The notes below the pieces were generated by a model. The model was not told the origin of the DNA, did no database searches, and worked only from the letters and a program-made list of their open reading frames with translations. The position numbers were made by a program, and so were the translations under genes. Positions 4,323 to 5,531 of a stretch of DNA of 5,531 nucleotides are shown in pieces. The stretch lies in contig NZ_CALCYR010000311.1 of the NCBI RefSeq assembly GCF_937906425.1, forward strand, positions 1 to 5,531, in the 5' to 3' direction. Numbering within the stretch: the first letter of the stretch is position 1; each line of letters begins with the position of its first letter. The stretch is from an uncultured Methanobrevibacter sp. (GTDB lineage: Archaea; Methanobacteriota; Methanobacteria; Methanobacteriales; Methanobacteriaceae).

Positions 4323-4446
4323 AAAAAATAACTCTTAAAAAAAATAACTCTTAAAAAAAAAATAACTCTTAAAAAAAATAAGAAAAAAAACTTCTTAAAA
4401 AAAAATAACTCTTAAAGAAAAAGAAAAACAAAAACTGCTTAAAAAA
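4311..4446. repeat. A-rich tandem array AAAAAAAATAACTCTT with duplicated DUF116 3' end
   Basis: Units of 16, 16, 18 and 17 bases ending in TAACTCTT occupy 4321-4336, 4337-4352, 4353-4370 and 4397-4413. Degenerate units lie at 4371-4396 and 4414-4440. The final bases of the DUF116 gene with the following A-run, AAAACTGCTTAAAAAA (4311-4326), recur exactly at 4431-4446, 120 bases away. The array therefore appears to have grown from the end of the gene. Unit-length differences lie in the A-runs, as expected of replication slippage. Confidence 0.9.
4321..4440 (-). terminator. Repeated oligo-T runs downstream of the COG2865-type gene
   Basis: On the minus strand the array reads AAGAGTTATTTTTTTT repeatedly, giving about six runs of eight or more T. 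It begins some 50 bases after the stop codon of the convergent COG2865-type gene (4492). Oligo-T in the non-template strand is the archaeal intrinsic termination signal, so this is a strong multi-copy terminator candidate for that gene. It would also keep that transcript from running antisense into DUF116. Confidence 0.55.
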
Positions 4447-4491
4447 TTATTAAACAATTATAATTTTTGTAAATTGCAAATAATTAAAAAT

Positions 4492-5531
4492 TTATTTTTC
4501 ATAGAATTCCATCAAGTCATCTGATTCACCTGATGCTTCAAATTCCTCAATAAAGAGTTTTAAATCCTTAAAAAACTCTTTTTTTCTATTTTTTATATCT
4601 TTTATTTTAGAATAATCTTTTTTTATAATCAATTTCATTAAAATATCATCGGTTTCAAGTGCAATTTCAGGAAACTGATTGCTTGAGCTTTCTTCAAATA
4701 TAAGGCTGTCAATCTCATTCTCAAGACCATTATCTTTTTCTAAAAGATTATCAAAGTCTGAAAACTCCAGAAAATCATCTTCAAAAATAGGCTTGCTATT
4801 TTCCAAATCCTTTTTAAATTCCTCGAAATCCTTTTTAAAATCAATAAATTCTTCTTGAGACATTTTTTTCACTGAATCTTTTTTTTTAAAATAAATTATA
4901 CATGTACCTAAATAACATGTATCTTCAATATCTCTATTTCCAATTGAAGCAAAATAATCACTATTTGCTATGTTAGAGCTAAAATTCAAATTCATTAAAA
5001 AGCTATAGTTAATTTGCTTTTTATAATCTGTTAATTCAATATATTTTCCATCAATAAGTTGATTTAAATCTTTAACAGTAGTATTTCTTGATATTTCAAA
5101 CATGTCCATATATTCCTGTGTAGTGATTTCATTAATATTGGATTTTAAGAAGATTCTTTGCCTATCATTTAAAATACCGTTTACATTATTTCTAAAGATT
5201 ACTTTGAAAAACTCTCCGGACTCCATGAATTCAGGTTCTTCTAGACCAAATCTTTTCATTTCATCCTTCATACGTTTAATTCCAGTTCCAACATGCTCCA
5301 TATATATTGTTTTTGAAAATATCCTTGATAATGTTTCATTTCTATGAATAGGTTTATTTTCCTCCAATTCAGAAACTTTTAAAGGATAAACTAATCTGCC
5401 AGGACTTTTAATTTCAATTCTATCTGGGTAGATATAGAATGTTATTGATGCTGTTTGAATTGTATAATCCCTATGCGCCAAAGCATTAACAAGCGCTTCA
5501 CGTATAGCTTCAAAGGGATATTCATAATTGG
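4492..5531 (-). CDS. COG2865-type ATP-binding/winged-helix regulator, N-terminus outside window
   Basis: 345 residues are visible and the reading frame is open to the window edge (last full codon at 5527-5529), so the gene is partial. The conserved PFEAIREALVNALAHRDY begins in residues 5-22 of the visible part, so the TTG at 5481 is not the start. This is the N-box of the GHKL-like ATPase domain (HATPase_c_4) of COG2865 proteins, which usually follows an AlbA_2/Schlafen-type domain. The rest of the domain has DRIEIKSPGRL (36-46) and VGTGIKRM (80-87) as nucleotide-binding glycine motifs. A winged helix follows (about 118-176; ILNDRQRIFLKSN, ITTQEYMDMFEISRNTTVKDL). COG2865 members are predicted transcriptional regulators, some in defence or accessory loci. 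A charged tail of about 165 residues (181-345), with FKKD repeats and Asp/Glu-rich stretches, extends beyond the usual domain set. The function of the tail is unknown. Confidence 0.88.
   Translation of the reverse strand, partial: NYEYPFEAIREALVNALAHRDYTIQTASITFYIYPDRIEIKSPGRLVYPLKVSELEENKPIHRNETLSRIFSKTIYMEHVGTGIKRMKDEMKRFGLEEPEFMESGEFFKVIFRNNVNGILNDRQRIFLKSNINEITTQEYMDMFEISRNTTVKDLNQLIDGKYIELTDYKKQINYSFLMNLNFSSNIANSDYFASIGNRDIEDTCYLGTCIIYFKKKDSVKKMSQEEFIDFKKDFEEFKKDLENSKPIFEDDFLEFSDFDNLLEKDNGLENEIDSLIFEESSSNQFPEIALETDDILMKLIIKKDYSKIKDIKNRKKEFFKDLKLFIEEFEASGESDDLMEFYEK

Noticed and set aside
5102..5347. Plus-strand frame antisense to the COG2865-type gene
   Set aside because: It overlaps the conserved ATPase and winged-helix coding region and has no features of its own.
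5479..5481. TTG as the start codon of the COG2865-type gene
   Set aside because: The frame continues upstream through PFEAIREALVNA, a conserved family motif, to the window edge, so the true start lies outside.

Overview
The window looks like chromosomal DNA of an AT-rich methanogenic archaeon of the order Methanobacteriales, probably Methanobrevibacter or Methanosphaera. This rests on the very AT-rich intergenic DNA, Shine-Dalgarno sites of the archaeal GGAGGTGA type, TATA-box-like promoters, oligo-T runs where terminators are expected, a secreted protein dense in N-glycosylation sequons, and a DUF116-type cysteine protein. No rRNA, tRNA, transposase or CRISPR array is visible.

Left third (1-2257). 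The window opens with six copies of a C-rich 7-mer (ATCCCCA) and about 290 bases of AT-rich non-coding DNA. Three genes then lie on the minus strand. Read in the direction of transcription they are a small unrecognised acidic protein (1868-2257), an N-terminally anchored, sequon-rich surface protein (1008-1682), and a gene at 334-879 whose product I recognise as a translationally controlled tumor protein (TCTP). TCTP is a characteristically eukaryotic family, so a complete TCTP in an archaeal setting is the main discovery here. The obvious hypothesis is transfer from a eukaryotic neighbour such as a gut protozoan. Each of the three genes is separated from the next by hairpins or T-runs, so they are probably transcribed separately.

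Middle (2258-3056). A 366-base divergent intergenic region carries a clear TATA box and a perfect 20-bp palindrome at the predicted transcription start of a 52-residue zinc-ribbon protein (2624-2782). Downstream is AT-rich DNA with a 10-bp tandem repeat, which has helical-turn periodicity.

Right third (3057-5531). Two plus-strand genes follow: an unrecognised 154-residue cytosolic protein, and a membrane-anchored DUF116 protein with a cluster of cysteines suited to metal or Fe-S binding. An array of (AAAAAAAATAACTCTT)-type repeats separates DUF116 from a convergent minus-strand gene. That gene is a COG2865-type protein (GHKL-like ATPase domain plus winged helix) whose N-terminus lies outside the window. 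Read on the minus strand the array is a series of oligo-T runs, a plausible terminator cluster for the COG2865-type gene.

I see no single pathway joining these genes.
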